The notes beneath the pieces are model-generated. The model was not told where the DNA came from and did no database searches. It saw only the letters and a program-made list of their open reading frames with translations. This document shows positions 9,399 to 17,945 of a stretch of DNA of 64,000 bases, in pieces; the stretch's first letter is position 1, and every line of letters begins with the position of its first letter. The stretch covers positions 274,968 through 338,967 of the forward strand of contig CAJXSK010000002.1 of the NCBI GenBank assembly GCA_913061075.1, in the 5' to 3' direction. The stretch comes from an uncultured Piscirickettsiaceae bacterium. Its GTDB lineage: Bacteria; Pseudomonadota; Gammaproteobacteria; Methylococcales; Cycloclasticaceae. Position numbers and translations under genes: made by a program.

Positions 9399-10004
9399 AT
9401 GTCTGGATGTGATAGTTGCTCGACGGATAACATAGCAAAGGCTAGCAAACAGCAAAAACGGGTATTAATCATCGTGTTATTGATTAATGCCAGCATGTTT
9501 GTAGTTGAATTTGCAGCGGGCCTAATGAGCCACTCTACTGCTTTGATGGCAGACTCGTTAGATATGCTGGCCGATGCACTGATATATGCGATGGGACTGT
9601 TTGCTCTTGAGCGTGCAGAACATTGGAAAAACCGGGCAGCACTGATGAGCGGTATTTTTCAGATGGTATTAGGTGTGGGAATCTTAGTGCAACCTATCTA
9701 TCTAATCAGCACAAGTAATATGCCAGATGCATTCAATATGGGGGTGTTTGGTGTGTTGGCGCTGATTGCTAATTCAATCTCTTTTTTCTTGTTAATGGCG
9801 TATCGCGATGGTGACATTAATATGCGAGCCACATGGGTGTGTACACGAAACGATATGATAAACAACATAGGTGTATTGATAGCGGCAGGGTTAGTCTATT
9901 GGCTTTCTTCACCGCTACCAGATATTATTATTGGCGTGGTCATTGCTTTTATCGTCATGCGTTCTGCTTGGGGTGTGATTCGCGAAGCACGAGAAGAGTT
10001 GTGA
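9399..10004 (+). CDS. cation diffusion facilitator-like transporter, short form
   Basis: Predicted inner-membrane cation efflux protein of 201 residues with about six hydrophobic segments. The N-terminus carries a small cysteine motif (GCDSCS), and the first CDF block is recognisable as HSTALMADSLDMLADAL. The protein ends soon after the last helix, so the C-terminal cytoplasmic domain of typical Zn/Cd CDFs is missing. The second metal-site helix has a CTRNDMINN block in place of the usual HxxxD pattern, so the transported ion cannot be named. It follows the Cu/Ag pump operon on the same strand and probably belongs to the same metal-resistance locus. Confidence 0.75.
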   Translation: MSGCDSCSTDNIAKASKQQKRVLIIVLLINASMFVVEFAAGLMSHSTALMADSLDMLADALIYAMGLFALERAEHWKNRAALMSGIFQMVLGVGILVQPIYLISTSNMPDAFNMGVFGVLALIANSISFFLLMAYRDGDINMRATWVCTRNDMINNIGVLIAAGLVYWLSSPLPDIIIGVVIAFIVMRSAWGVIREAREEL

Positions 10005-10029
10005 GCTTTTGATTTAGGTTGCTATCAAA

Positions 10030-10887
10030 TTATGGCTTAACAAAGAAACAGCTATTTGTGAATGGTTCTGAAGCCCCCTCTAAAAACGTCAATAAAAATG
10101 CTTTGTTTTCCCTCTTCTCAAAGGTAGCACCGTGGCTGCCTTGGGTGATGATTTTCAGTTTGTATTTTGATACTCGCTCAAACAGCTGGCTCGAATGCTG
10201 TAGAGGTATAACGTTATCCTCTTCGCTGTGTATCAATAATATGGGGGTAGGTGAAATGGAGCCAATATAGTCAATAGGATCATAGCCTGAAATAACGGCC
10301 CATGAAGCAGGGTATTGTAATAACCATGTTATCCAAGACTGACTCGCGACATGCTGAGTGATGTCGCTGTAACGAGTAAATGCAGCGTCACTGATAACAC
10401 CAGACAAGCAACTCTTCGCGCGTTTGTTCGTAGCCGCAAAGTAAATTGACATGCTTGCACCTAAACTTTGCCCCATTAAAAACAGAGGTTTATGCGCTAC
10501 GCCTTCATGTTCAAGCAACCAGTTGAACCCTGTTTCAATATCAATTAAAGCATCCGGTACGTTGGGGGCGCCTTCAGATAAACCAAAACCGCGGTAATCA
10601 ATTAAAAAAACTTGATAGCCATTTTTGGGTAGCCAATATACCGCTCGAAGGTGCGTGCTAATGTTCTCTGCATTGCCATGAAGAAAGTAAACCGTTCCTT
10701 TAGCTTCGTTGGGCGTTGGCAAAAACCAACCATGAACTTTAACGCCGTCTTTCGTTAACAAGGTCACATCTTCGTAATCAAGACCAACATGATTAGGTGT
10801 TCGTACATGTTCCGTCATTGGAAAGAAAAAAACGGATGAGCAACCGGATAATTGCAAGCAAAGCATTAATAATAACGACCGTATCAT
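10030..10887 (-). CDS. alpha/beta-hydrolase lipoprotein, BEM46/YfhR type
   Basis: Predicted membrane-anchored hydrolase of unknown substrate. The start at 10887 gives a lipoprotein signal with lipobox LSGC at about residues 13-16. The frame can be extended upstream to 10965, but that would overlap the preceding gene and spoil the signal peptide. Motifs are YFLHGNAEN (oxyanion loop), the nucleophile elbow GQSLGAS, an acid in HSEEDNVIPL and the final histidine in GSHGATF. It begins 7 bases after the stop of the Lnb-like gene, so the two are an operon. It converges with the CDF gene, 25 bases away. Confidence 0.82.
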   Translation of the reverse strand: MIRSLLLMLCLQLSGCSSVFFFPMTEHVRTPNHVGLDYEDVTLLTKDGVKVHGWFLPTPNEAKGTVYFLHGNAENISTHLRAVYWLPKNGYQVFLIDYRGFGLSEGAPNVPDALIDIETGFNWLLEHEGVAHKPLFLMGQSLGASMSIYFAATNKRAKSCLSGVISDAAFTRYSDITQHVASQSWITWLLQYPASWAVISGYDPIDYIGSISPTPILLIHSEEDNVIPLQHSSQLFERVSKYKLKIITQGSHGATFEKRENKAFLLTFLEGASEPFTNSCFFVKP

Positions 10888-10894
10888 TAGCTTG

Positions 10895-12757
10895 TTAGAA
10901 ATGCAGTTGATAACTGATACCGATTTCTGATATTTGCTTATTGGGCAACCATTCGCGTTGGGCACTTAGCTTTATCGCTGTATTTTTAGATAAAACAATA
11001 TTTTGCACATACTTTAACTCTATCGTATTCTCGCCACCGGAGAACTTTTCACCCGCTAGCTCGAGCCTGCCGGTGCCTAAAGCAGTGTGAATTAACATAC
11101 CTGTGGTCACACCAAGTGCAGGCTCTACAAAAGTTTTAAAGCTACTTCCGCCTTCCACTCTAGCGGTTAGAAGAGAGTAGGTTAGGTTGTTTGGTGTGGC
11201 ATTCCACGCATATCCAACCCCCCCGGAAACATGCGAAACCAAGCGGTCTTGACCATCACGATAGACCCTTTCTAAACCACCTTTAACACGCCAAGAAAGG
11301 GGCGTAAAAAACGTTGTTCTAGGCGTTAATGAGAAAATATTGACAATATCTAGCTGCTGTAAGAATAAAGTATTTTCTTCACTGCGCCTTAAACGAATTT
11401 GGCCAATGTTAATTTGCGCGCCACGCAAAAAGCCTTCTTCATTGTCTTCTAAACTATGAAAAGCCATTCTAAAACCTAATTCGGTATAGCGCTTGTTATC
11501 GCGTTCGCCGACTTTAAAAAGCCATTGGCCAGATAGGTGTCCTTTTTCTGGTTGTTTAGGGGCTGTCACAGTTTGCTTGGTTCCAACAGGGTATTTATTA
11601 ATTAAGGATAGAAGCTGATAACTCTTTTTGGCTTTGTCCTTGTCGCGTTCACGCTTGTTTTGCCTAAAGCGAATCAGTTTGTAGGCAGTCTCGGCTATAA
11701 AGAGCTGTCTATTTTCTGGTAAGTGAGCGAGTAAATCGGTTACTGCTGGGTTTGAGCTTTCCATAACCTCGGAAAGGGTGTTTTCTTCGTCAGCATTCAA
11801 CAGTTGTATCCTCGACTGTAATACAGCGCCGCGAGATGGGCGATACGTCGCTGTTGTTAACATGCCTTCTCGCTCAATGGCTCTTACGGTGTCCACTGGA
11901 ATGGCGGTCACAGCAAACTCATCGGTTAACTCAGCAGAAGGGCGCGCTACCTCTAACAGTTCTAATAAACGGTACGAACAATTTTCAGTAAAGAAGAAGT
12001 AGTCAAACGTTACATTTTTCAATTCCCATAAATGTTCAACTAGCTTGTTCACTTCTTCAGGGGTTAAATTCAGACTGTATTCCCAAATATCTCGCCTCTC
12101 AATCCGTGAGTATTCAAGAATTTTTTTGTAATAGGGCATCACCGCAAAATTACCGGGATAGCCGCCCATTAAACCTTTATAGGCATATATTAATGAGTTA
12201 TCTGTGTTATCTACCGTTGCACCAAAGTTAACAGCATACGATAACCAATTTGACCAGTTTTCGCCGTCTTCAGGGTCCAGCCGAAGTAAGGTATGCCCAA
12301 ACATAGAAGAGGGACTATTTAAATAGTAAGCAGGGAAGACTAGGGTGACTTTTGCTGAAGGTACGTTCTTACGCCATTCAATATAGTCATTGCATGTAAC
12401 AGTGGGTAGGCGATTTTCTTCAATATTCAGCTGTTCTGTTAACCAGCGTCGTCTTGCAACGAAACGACAAAGAGGGTGTTCACTTCCGCTAATCTCACCT
12501 GCGAAGAAAGCATTTAAAGTGGCTAATAATTCAGCTTTAGGGTTTGTTCGTCCAACGTTTGAAAGAAAGAAATCTTCTTGTGTAATGGCGCTATCGTTCT
12601 TACGGTAATGTAAAAGACTTAGCCAGACCTTTTCTTTAGATAGTTGTTGGGCTTTAGCGTTGTGTATTAAATTTGCGAGATAGTTATCATTGTTAGCAGC
12701 AACCGTTGTGGAAAAAGCAACGAGAATAATAAAGAGGAAAGGTGATATTTTTTTCAT
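10895..12757 (-). CDS. Lnb N-terminal (formerly DUF4105) domain protein, probable envelope acyltransferase-like or cysteine-protease-fold enzyme
   Basis: The product of 620 residues has a signal peptide (MKKISPFLF... to VAAN). A large DUF4105 region follows, with the conserved SSMFGHTLLRLDP block and the FFFTENCSYRLLELL block carrying an invariant cysteine. The last third consists of alternating strands ending in an aromatic residue (YQLHF), resembling an outer-membrane barrel. Related proteins in Bacteroides (Lnb) N-acylate lipoproteins; whether that holds for the proteobacterial branch is not known. The start at 12757 is preferred to 12781 because the longer form would begin inside the upstream terminator. 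The operon partner is the hydrolase lipoprotein downstream. Confidence 0.78.
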   Translation of the reverse strand: MKKISPFLFIILVAFSTTVAANNDNYLANLIHNAKAQQLSKEKVWLSLLHYRKNDSAITQEDFFLSNVGRTNPKAELLATLNAFFAGEISGSEHPLCRFVARRRWLTEQLNIEENRLPTVTCNDYIEWRKNVPSAKVTLVFPAYYLNSPSSMFGHTLLRLDPEDGENWSNWLSYAVNFGATVDNTDNSLIYAYKGLMGGYPGNFAVMPYYKKILEYSRIERRDIWEYSLNLTPEEVNKLVEHLWELKNVTFDYFFFTENCSYRLLELLEVARPSAELTDEFAVTAIPVDTVRAIEREGMLTTATYRPSRGAVLQSRIQLLNADEENTLSEVMESSNPAVTDLLAHLPENRQLFIAETAYKLIRFRQNKRERDKDKAKKSYQLLSLINKYPVGTKQTVTAPKQPEKGHLSGQWLFKVGERDNKRYTELGFRMAFHSLEDNEEGFLRGAQINIGQIRLRRSEENTLFLQQLDIVNIFSLTPRTTFFTPLSWRVKGGLERVYRDGQDRLVSHVSGGVGYAWNATPNNLTYSLLTARVEGGSSFKTFVEPALGVTTGMLIHTALGTGRLELAGEKFSGGENTIELKYVQNIVLSKNTAIKLSAQREWLPNKQISEIGISYQLHF

Positions 12758-12762
12758 GCTAT

Positions 12763-12795
12763 AAAAAAGGCCCTGCCTCAATTAGAGACAGGGCC
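12763..12795 (-). terminator. rho-independent terminator downstream of the DUF3015 gene
   Basis: On the minus strand an 11-bp GC-rich stem (one G-U pair) with a TAAT loop is followed by TTTTTT. It ends the DUF3015 transcript about 23 bases after its stop and lies immediately ahead of the Lnb-like gene. That gene therefore needs read-through or its own weak promoter. Confidence 0.85.
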
Positions 12796-12817
12796 AAATT
12801 TTTGACAAATCTAAACG

Positions 12818-13300
12818 TTAAGCTGCGTATTTAGCTAACTGACTATTTGACTTCATAATTTCATTAACTGAAAGCATGGCATCTTGAGCAGTTACGTTTT
12901 CGCTTGGAAAAATAGACGCAAAGTTTTCATGCATAACTTTAGAAAAAGCCGCATGATCTTCTTGCTCAATACCAATCATTACAGCAACAGTATCTAATGC
13001 TTCGCCGTGTCCTCTTGCTACGTCTTCAGAAAATTCATCCATGATGGCTGAAACTTGCACCATGTCACGTCCGCCGTAAGAAAGTTTTCCACTGGCATCA
13101 CAACCATTCGTTCCGCTTGTAATACCAAAGGTATTATTGCCAGAAGTTCCGTTTGTTGTTACTGCGACAACATGGCTTGGTATACCTTTTGAACCTTGAA
13201 ATAATAAGTTCCCCCAGCCACAATTTGCTCCACCTGGAGCTACTGCAAATGCTGTAGATGAAACAGCCATTAATAAAGCTCCGCCTATAATTTTCTTCAT
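12818..13300 (-). CDS. DUF3015 family periplasmic protein
   Basis: Conserved secreted protein of unknown function, 160 residues. A clear signal peptide (MKKIIGGALLMAVSSTAFA) precedes the DUF3015 core: ANCGWGNLLFQG, a TSGTNGCDASGK block with the second conserved cysteine, and a C-terminal helical part with RGHGEALDTVAVMIG. AAGGAA lies 6-7 bases before ATG 13300; the reading frame extends further but lacks a ribosome site. A strong terminator follows it, suggesting a separate transcription unit. Confidence 0.85.
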   Translation of the reverse strand: MKKIIGGALLMAVSSTAFAVAPGGANCGWGNLLFQGSKGIPSHVVAVTTNGTSGNNTFGITSGTNGCDASGKLSYGGRDMVQVSAIMDEFSEDVARGHGEALDTVAVMIGIEQEDHAAFSKVMHENFASIFPSENVTAQDAMLSVNEIMKSNSQLAKYAA

Positions 13301-13443
13301 TTTATTTCCTTTTCCGTGTGAAAATTGAGTGTTAATAGTAACTTGATTTAGGAAACGTTTACAAGCGCTATTGACCACTATTATTCATACGCCATTGGTA
13401 CTGTTAAGGTAATCACAGTTCAAGCTTTATAAAGGGGGTTGTT

Positions 13444-13497
13444 ATGCTAATAGACGCAGTAATTGTAAAAATAAAGCGATCTATTATTCAGTGGTGA
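13444..13497 (+). CDS. possible 17-codon peptide with strong ribosome-binding site
   Basis: ATG at 13444 is preceded by AAAGGGGG at 6-13 bases, which is a better ribosome site than most genes here have. The frame encodes MLIDAVIVKIKRSIIQW and ends at TGA 13495-13497. The peptide is amphipathic and basic. There is no homology I can name; it lies between the DUF3015 gene and tRNA-Thr. It may be chance. Confidence 0.2.
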   Translation: MLIDAVIVKIKRSIIQW

Positions 13498-13505
13498 TTG
13501 AAGTT

Positions 13506-13581
13506 TGGAGCCAATGAGCCGATTCGAACCGCTGACCTACTCATTACGAATGAGCCGCTCTACCACCTGAGCTACATCGGT
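13506..13581 (-). tRNA. tRNA-Thr (anticodon CGT), with two stem mismatches
   Basis: A 76-nt cloverleaf with encoded CCA (13506-13508). The anticodon stem GCTCA/TGAGT encloses the loop TTCGTAA, giving anticodon CGT, which reads ACG. The D stem is perfect and T54-T55-C56 is present. Two positions do not pair: A1 with C72 in the acceptor stem and G52 with G62 in the T stem. Either the gene is divergent but active or it is decaying; tRNA-Thr(TGT) elsewhere could cover ACG by wobble. Confidence 0.85.
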
Positions 13582-13596
13582 TTAAATAAATAGGGG

Positions 13597-14019
13597 TTAT
13601 TTATTGCTGACTTTGATAATAACGTCAACGCTTTCTACGTCCGTACCGTCTGGTAACGTGGGGATATTGCTAATTGCAATGTCGTTACTATCAATATCAA
13701 TCAAGCTGCTATCGCTTGTATTGTAAAAGTGGTGATGGTGTTCGGTATTGGTGTCGTAAAAAACCTTGTTAGGGTCAATAATAACTTCGCGCAGCAAACC
13801 TTTGTAGGCAAATAATCCTAAGGTGTTATATACAGTGGCTTTAGACACTGGGCTTCCTTCAAGTTTGATCGTAGAAAGAATTTGGTCCGCACTCACGTGT
13901 TGTTGCTTACTGAATAAAAAATTCGCAATTTCTAAGCGTTGTTGAGTCGGCGTAATGCCTCGCTCCTGCAATAATTGCTGGATACTTTTAGGTGTTTGTT
14001 TGTTCATAGAATTTTTCAT
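13597..14019 (-). CDS. Fur-family transcriptional regulator, Irr-like
   Basis: DNA-binding metal, haem or peroxide-responsive repressor. An N-terminal winged helix spans about residues 10-80 (ERGITPTQQRLEIANFLF, then SKATVYNTLGLF as recognition helix). It is followed by an HHHH-FY motif and a short dimerisation domain ending in VDVIIKV. The structural-zinc CxxC pairs of classical Fur are absent. The HHHHFY...LIDI pattern is that of the Irr branch, best known from alphaproteobacteria. The start at ATG 14019 is chosen from three candidates (14031 TTG, 14019, 14007). It is a single gene next to tRNA-Thr; its target is not visible. Confidence 0.82.
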   Translation of the reverse strand: MKNSMNKQTPKSIQQLLQERGITPTQQRLEIANFLFSKQQHVSADQILSTIKLEGSPVSKATVYNTLGLFAYKGLLREVIIDPNKVFYDTNTEHHHHFYNTSDSSLIDIDSNDIAISNIPTLPDGTDVESVDVIIKVSNK

Positions 14020-14058
14020 AATCACTGCCAATAATTATAGCATAGCGTTATTTGCACG

Positions 14059-15138
14059 CTATGAGCGAGTCAGTTGATAGGGCGTTGGGTTAATACGATA
14101 CGTTCTATTAAGGACGATATCAGCCATTAATTGTGCACTGGCAGGTGCAGTAACAATGCCGTTTCTATAGTGGCCGGCATTCAGGCTAAGGTTTGTAAAG
14201 GGGACTACTCGGCAGATATAAGGGATACTGTTTGGTGAAGAAGGCCGTAACCCAGCCCAGTGCGCATCGGGTTCAATATTCTGTAGAGCGGGGTAGAGTG
14301 CTTGTGCAAAGTCTCGCAATTCTTTAAAAGCTTGTGGTGTAGTAGATGCATCAAACCCTGTATTTTCGCGAGTGCTACCCACCACAATTCGTCCATCTTT
14401 ACGCGGAATAATGTACCGGTTCCCATCCATCACCATGCAATGGTTTGGTAGCTCTATGGGGGGGAAACAAATCATTTGCCCTTTTACTGGCTGAATATCC
14501 ACGGTTATGTTTTCGCGCAGTAGTTGTGGGGTCCATGCACCAGCACAAAGAATATATTCGCCACCTTTAACGATGTCAGATTCCAGTTGGACGCCATTAA
14601 TCTGCTGGTTTGGCGTAACAAGGTGCTTCGCTTCTTGTTCAATAAACGTTACGCCATGCTTTACTAAAAAGGCACGAAGCGCCGCAAGCAATTTATGTGG
14701 CCGAATGGTGGCCACAGCTGGCCGTAATAAAGCGGCCTCATTTATGGGTTTTAAATGGTTAAACGTGTTTGAAAGTTGCTCAACAGATAAAAGTTCGTAA
14801 GAGTCATTCTGTTGTTTGCACCATGTTAGTGCATCGGGGGTTTCTTCATCATGTAAAACCAACATGCCTGCCAATAGCCATTCTGGGTCAATGCCGGTCT
14901 CGTTAAATAACTCGTTTGAAAGCTCTTGGTAAACCGTTTGGCTAATAGAACTAATGGCGTTAACGGCATCAGAATAATGCCAAGGTCGCATGGGCGATAA
15001 AATACCGCCCGCTGCCCAGCTTGCTTGTTGTCCGGGGCTGTTTTTTTCAATAACGGCAACAGATGCGCCAGATTCTTGTAGCTCTTTAGCGGTGAGTAGG
15101 CCAATAATGCCGCCGCCAATAATGACAAAATCAAACAT
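14059..15138 (-). CDS. thiO: FAD-dependent glycine oxidase ThiO
   Basis: Oxidises glycine to iminoglycine (dehydroglycine), the precursor of the thiazole ring of thiamine. The 359-residue flavoprotein begins with the dinucleotide-binding motif FVIIGGGIIGLLTAKEL, followed by ASWAAGGILSP, the DAO family signature. Near the C-terminus HWAGLRPSSPNSIPYI and GHYRNGIVTAPASA complete the FAD site. The rest of the thi pathway is not in this window, so thiO stands alone. It is divergent from the restriction-modification gene, with 65 bases between them. Confidence 0.9.
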   Translation of the reverse strand: MFDFVIIGGGIIGLLTAKELQESGASVAVIEKNSPGQQASWAAGGILSPMRPWHYSDAVNAISSISQTVYQELSNELFNETGIDPEWLLAGMLVLHDEETPDALTWCKQQNDSYELLSVEQLSNTFNHLKPINEAALLRPAVATIRPHKLLAALRAFLVKHGVTFIEQEAKHLVTPNQQINGVQLESDIVKGGEYILCAGAWTPQLLRENITVDIQPVKGQMICFPPIELPNHCMVMDGNRYIIPRKDGRIVVGSTRENTGFDASTTPQAFKELRDFAQALYPALQNIEPDAHWAGLRPSSPNSIPYICRVVPFTNLSLNAGHYRNGIVTAPASAQLMADIVLNRTYRINPTPYQLTRS

Positions 15139-15203
15139 AGTGAGAAAAGAGTAAACGGGTTACGATAACAGTCAACATTCAGTCGTCATTATAAAAGGAA
15201 GCA

Positions 15204-17945
15204 ATGGCATTATCTTACTCCGAGATTAAAAATCGCGCCCATCAATTCGTTATCAATTATAACGACGCAACCAAAGAAAATGCTGAGTCGCAAAGTTTTC
15301 TAAACGACTTTTTTCATGTGTTTGGCGTAGAGCGCCGCCGCGTGGCCAGTTTTGAAAACCCCGTCAAAACAAAAGAAAAAGGCAGCACCAAACGCATTGA
15401 TTTATTTTGGCGTGGCACCTTGCTCGTTGAAATGAAATCCACAGGGCAAAACCTCGACAAAGCCTACCAACAAGGCATGGGGTATTTTAAAGGGCTAAAA
15501 GACGCCGACTTACCGCGTTACGTGATGGTATGTGATCTAAACGACTTTCGCCTGTACGACTTAGACGACGGCAAAGACTACGCGTTTACACTCAGCGAAC
15601 TATCCGACAACCTGCACCTATTCGATTTCATGCAAGGCAATGAAATTGACAATATAGACGAATACGACCTCAACGAACAAGCCGCCCAATTACTCGGCGA
15701 ACTGCACGATGCGCTAGAAGACAGCGGCTACCAAGGCCACCACTTACAAGTGTTTATGGTGCGAGTATTGTTTATTCTGTTTGCAGAAGACACCGGCGTC
15801 TTTAATCGCCACCAGTTTACCCAGTACCTCATGCGCTACACCGACGAAACAGGACTGGACACAGAAATGCACCTGCATAAACTGTTTCAAACATTAGACA
15901 AGCCGCTAAACGAACGCAACAGCAACCTAAGCGCCGAACTAAACGCCTTTCCTTACGTTAATGGGCATTTATTCAAAGAGCGTATAGACCTGCCTAGCTT
16001 TAGCCAAGCCATGCGAGAGCAACTGATTCAATGCTGCCTGTTTAATTGGAAAGACATCAGCCCCGCCATATTTGGCAGCTTGTTCCAATCCATCATGAAC
16101 AAGCAACAGCGGCGCAACTTAGGCGCGCACTACACCTCCGAAGCGAATATTCTAAAAGTGATTGAACCGCTGTTTCTCAATCAATTACACAGCGAATTTA
16201 ACGACGCCAACGCGCTCAAACAAACCAAGTTACGCAATACGCGCTTAATGGCGTTGATGGAAAAAATACAACGCCTGTCCTTTTTAGACCCGGCGTGCGG
16301 TTGCGGCAATTTTTTAATTATTACCTATCGAGAAATACGGCGCTTAGAACTGCAAATAATGCAGGCGCAACAGCACGATCAAAAACAAAGCGCCGTTAGC
16401 ATAGAAATAGACCCACAAATAAGCCTAAATAACTTTTACGGCATAGAAATAGACGAATGGCCCGCGCGTATCGCCGAAGTGGCCATGTGGCTCACCCAGC
16501 ACCAAATGAACCTAGAGTTTGCTAAATCCTTTGGGCGCGAACCTGACTTACTGCCGCTAAAAGAACACGCCAATATTCACCACGCCAATGCCTTAACAAT
16601 AGATTGGGGCGAGGTGGTAGACGCTGCACAATTAAATTACATTATTGGTAACCCGCCATTTGTGGGTCATCAATGGCGTAGTGCTGAACAAAAAGTAGAT
16701 ATGGCAAGCGTATTTCCAATGTCCGGTAAATTTGGCAAGCTAGATTTTGTAGCTGCTTGGTTTTATAAAGCCGCGTTATTTTGCCAAAATACAAGCGTTG
16801 ATATTGCCTTGGTCTCAACCAATTCAATCACAATGGGCGAACAAACAGCCATTTTATGGCAACCTATTTTGGATATGGGTTACCAACTTCATTTTGCTCA
16901 CCGTACTTTTCAATGGCATAACGATGCGAAAGGAAAAGCCGCAGTACATTGTGTAATTATTGGCTTTGGTCAACGAGAACAAGCCGAAAAATGGTTGTTT
17001 GATTACCCTGACATTCAAGGTGAAGCGACCGTAATTAAAGCAGGTAACATCAACCCTTACTTAGTTGATGCGCCTGATATTATTTTGCCATCTCGAAGTA
17101 AGCCAAGAAAGGGGATGCCCGCGATGACGAAAGGCAGTCAACCTACCGACGGAGGTTATTTAACTTTATCTAATGAAGAACGATTGAAGTTAATTGGCGT
17201 GCATCCTCAATTAGAACAATGGATTAAGCCTTTTATTGGCGGGCGAGAATTAATTAATGGTTTAGAGCGTTACTGCTTATGGTTTGCGGATACCTCAGTG
17301 AAAACATTACGTGATTTAGCCCAAATTCCTGCTCTTAAAGAGCGACTTGAAGGGGTTAAAGCGGCAAGATTAAAAAGCCCAACAAGTAGTGTTCAAGCGG
17401 CAGCAGAAACACCGTACTTATTTACTCAAAATAGGCAACCGAGAAAAAGTTTTCTAGCGGTGCCTGAAGTAAGTTCGGAGCGCAGAGAATATATTCCAAT
17501 GGTGCTAATGTCGGCTGATAATGTGCCAAGTAATAAGATTTATATGATCCCTGAGGTGGGTTTGTATGAATTGGGTGTATTAATCAGCCAAATGCATATG
17601 GATTGGATGAGAACAGTAGCAGGTCGGTTAAAAAGTGATTACAGCTATTCTCCAAATGTGTATCAATTATTCCCGTGGCCTTCGGTTAACGATGCCCAAC
17701 GTCAACACATTGAAACCCTTGCCCAAGCGGTGTTGGATGCGCGGCAGCAAGAAGTGGATAAAGATGCGAGCACCACATTGGCCGATTTGTACGACCCTGA
17801 TTTAATGCCGCCCAGCTTACGCAAAGCGCATAAAAAATTGGACAAAGCGGTGGACGGTTTATATCAGAAAGCCGCCTTTAACAGCCCGTTAGAACGGGTA
17901 AAACATTTATTTACATTATACGAGCAAGCAACACATGAACAATAA
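15204..17945 (+). CDS. MmeI-like Type IIL/IIG restriction-modification enzyme (nuclease-methyltransferase fusion)
   Basis: Single polypeptide of 913 residues predicted to cut and to methylate adenine at one recognition site. The N-terminus carries a PD-(D/E)xK nuclease with Asp66, Glu76 and Lys78, the D-x9-E-x-K spacing known from MmeI. A helical spacer leads to the gamma-class N6-adenine methyltransferase core: motif I DPACGCGNF (362-370) and motif IV NPPF (483-486). The target-recognition region follows (about 600-830), then a C-terminal helical bundle. Length matches MmeI. No separate methylase gene is nearby, as expected. Base composition is about 50% GC in the first half and near 40% in the recognition part, a sign of domain exchange. 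The stop overlaps the next gene by 11 bases. Confidence 0.88.
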   Translation: MALSYSEIKNRAHQFVINYNDATKENAESQSFLNDFFHVFGVERRRVASFENPVKTKEKGSTKRIDLFWRGTLLVEMKSTGQNLDKAYQQGMGYFKGLKDADLPRYVMVCDLNDFRLYDLDDGKDYAFTLSELSDNLHLFDFMQGNEIDNIDEYDLNEQAAQLLGELHDALEDSGYQGHHLQVFMVRVLFILFAEDTGVFNRHQFTQYLMRYTDETGLDTEMHLHKLFQTLDKPLNERNSNLSAELNAFPYVNGHLFKERIDLPSFSQAMREQLIQCCLFNWKDISPAIFGSLFQSIMNKQQRRNLGAHYTSEANILKVIEPLFLNQLHSEFNDANALKQTKLRNTRLMALMEKIQRLSFLDPACGCGNFLIITYREIRRLELQIMQAQQHDQKQSAVSIEIDPQISLNNFYGIEIDEWPARIAEVAMWLTQHQMNLEFAKSFGREPDLLPLKEHANIHHANALTIDWGEVVDAAQLNYIIGNPPFVGHQWRSAEQKVDMASVFPMSGKFGKLDFVAAWFYKAALFCQNTSVDIALVSTNSITMGEQTAILWQPILDMGYQLHFAHRTFQWHNDAKGKAAVHCVIIGFGQREQAEKWLFDYPDIQGEATVIKAGNINPYLVDAPDIILPSRSKPRKGMPAMTKGSQPTDGGYLTLSNEERLKLIGVHPQLEQWIKPFIGGRELINGLERYCLWFADTSVKTLRDLAQIPALKERLEGVKAARLKSPTSSVQAAAETPYLFTQNRQPRKSFLAVPEVSSERREYIPMVLMSADNVPSNKIYMIPEVGLYELGVLISQMHMDWMRTVAGRLKSDYSYSPNVYQLFPWPSVNDAQRQHIETLAQAVLDARQQEVDKDASTTLADLYDPDLMPPSLRKAHKKLDKAVDGLYQKAAFNSPLERVKHLFTLYEQATHEQ

